Source: Cherax quadricarinatus (Eukaryota > Arthropoda > Malacostraca > Decapoda > Parastacidae). From it: DNA of 64,000 nt. This document shows, in pieces, positions 63,970 through 64,000 of the stretch. The stretch's first letter is position 1; the number at the start of each line of letters is the position of its first letter. The position numbers and the translations under genes were made by a program. The stretch covers positions 23,500,803-23,564,802 of the forward strand of contig NC_091352.1 of assembly GCF_038502225.1 (NCBI RefSeq). Direction: 5' to 3'. The notes beneath the pieces were generated by a model, which saw only the letters and a list, made by a program, of their open reading frames with translations, ran no database searches and was not told the DNA's origin.

Positions 63970-64000
63970 TAACCATGTAGGGGACTGGTATTCTTTGGTA
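63970..64000 (+). other. Start of non-LTR 3' UTR
   Basis: 31 bp after the ORF2 stop. The element runs off the window, so its tail and the flanking junction are not seen. Confidence 0.7.

Larger units (their letters stand above)
59129..64000 (+). mobile_element. Tx1/L1-like non-LTR retrotransposon, 5' part
   Basis: Begins at the break in the LTR. It has a 266-bp leader, ORF1 with a CCHC knuckle and ORF2 with apurinic endonuclease plus reverse transcriptase, then a short trailer cut by the window edge. The presence of a leader and complete ORF1 suggests a full-length insertion. The coding strand is strongly G-rich in ORF2. Two in-frame stops (59821, 60757) and a pair of offsetting frameshifts (61887-61930) disable it as assembled. 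Confidence 0.85.

Overview
The window looks like repeat-rich intergenic DNA from an invertebrate, most likely a decapod crustacean. The grounds are the mix of tRNA-derived SINE heads, a decayed non-LTR reverse transcriptase of a type I recall from decapod assemblies, repeat tails with a GGCGAAACGT motif, several minisatellites and a SCAN-gag Ty3/Gypsy element. The assignment rests on recollection of repeat families, not on a search. I see no host protein-coding gene. Almost every long open frame here is a by-product of tandem repeats or belongs to a transposable element.

Layout. 1-1036: 19-bp minisatellite. 1037-2955: AT-rich spacer with tRNA-like SINE heads, two (TA)n tracts and a 436-bp near-perfect palindrome. 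2956-5059: about 34 copies of a 60-61-bp minisatellite that starts at the end of a retroelement-like tail. 5227-5564: a 310-bp foldback insertion flanked by a 14-bp direct repeat. 5650-6680: decayed non-LTR reverse transcriptase on the minus strand. 7263-52744: one 45.5-kb array of a 27-bp unit (about 1,680 copies), 71% of the window. The array is heterogeneous with higher-order cassettes up to about 34.2 kb and much more uniform after that. 52745-59128: a Ty3/Gypsy-like LTR element on the minus strand. 59129-64000: the 5' part of a Tx1/L1-like non-LTR element on the plus strand, with ORF1 and ORF2, running to the window edge.

The LTR element is the most informative object. Its pol reads protease, integrase, reverse transcriptase, RNase H, which is the Ty1/copia order, although the domains are Ty3/Gypsy-like. 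Its gag has a region resembling the SCAN domain. Both traits define Gmr1-like elements. The primer-binding site, polypurine tract and TGTTACG...CGTAACA termini give an intact LTR length of about 758 bp. Neither LTR is complete. The 3' LTR stops where the 27-bp array begins (268 bp missing) and the 5' LTR stops where the non-LTR element begins (65 bp missing). The gag-pol frame carries five in-frame stops but only one frameshift, so this copy is dead, although its LTRs still differ at only 6 of 425 shared positions.

Together the window records nested events: an LTR element, a non-LTR element apparently inserted in its 5' LTR, and a satellite array cutting its 3' LTR. No cellular pathway or operon is present.
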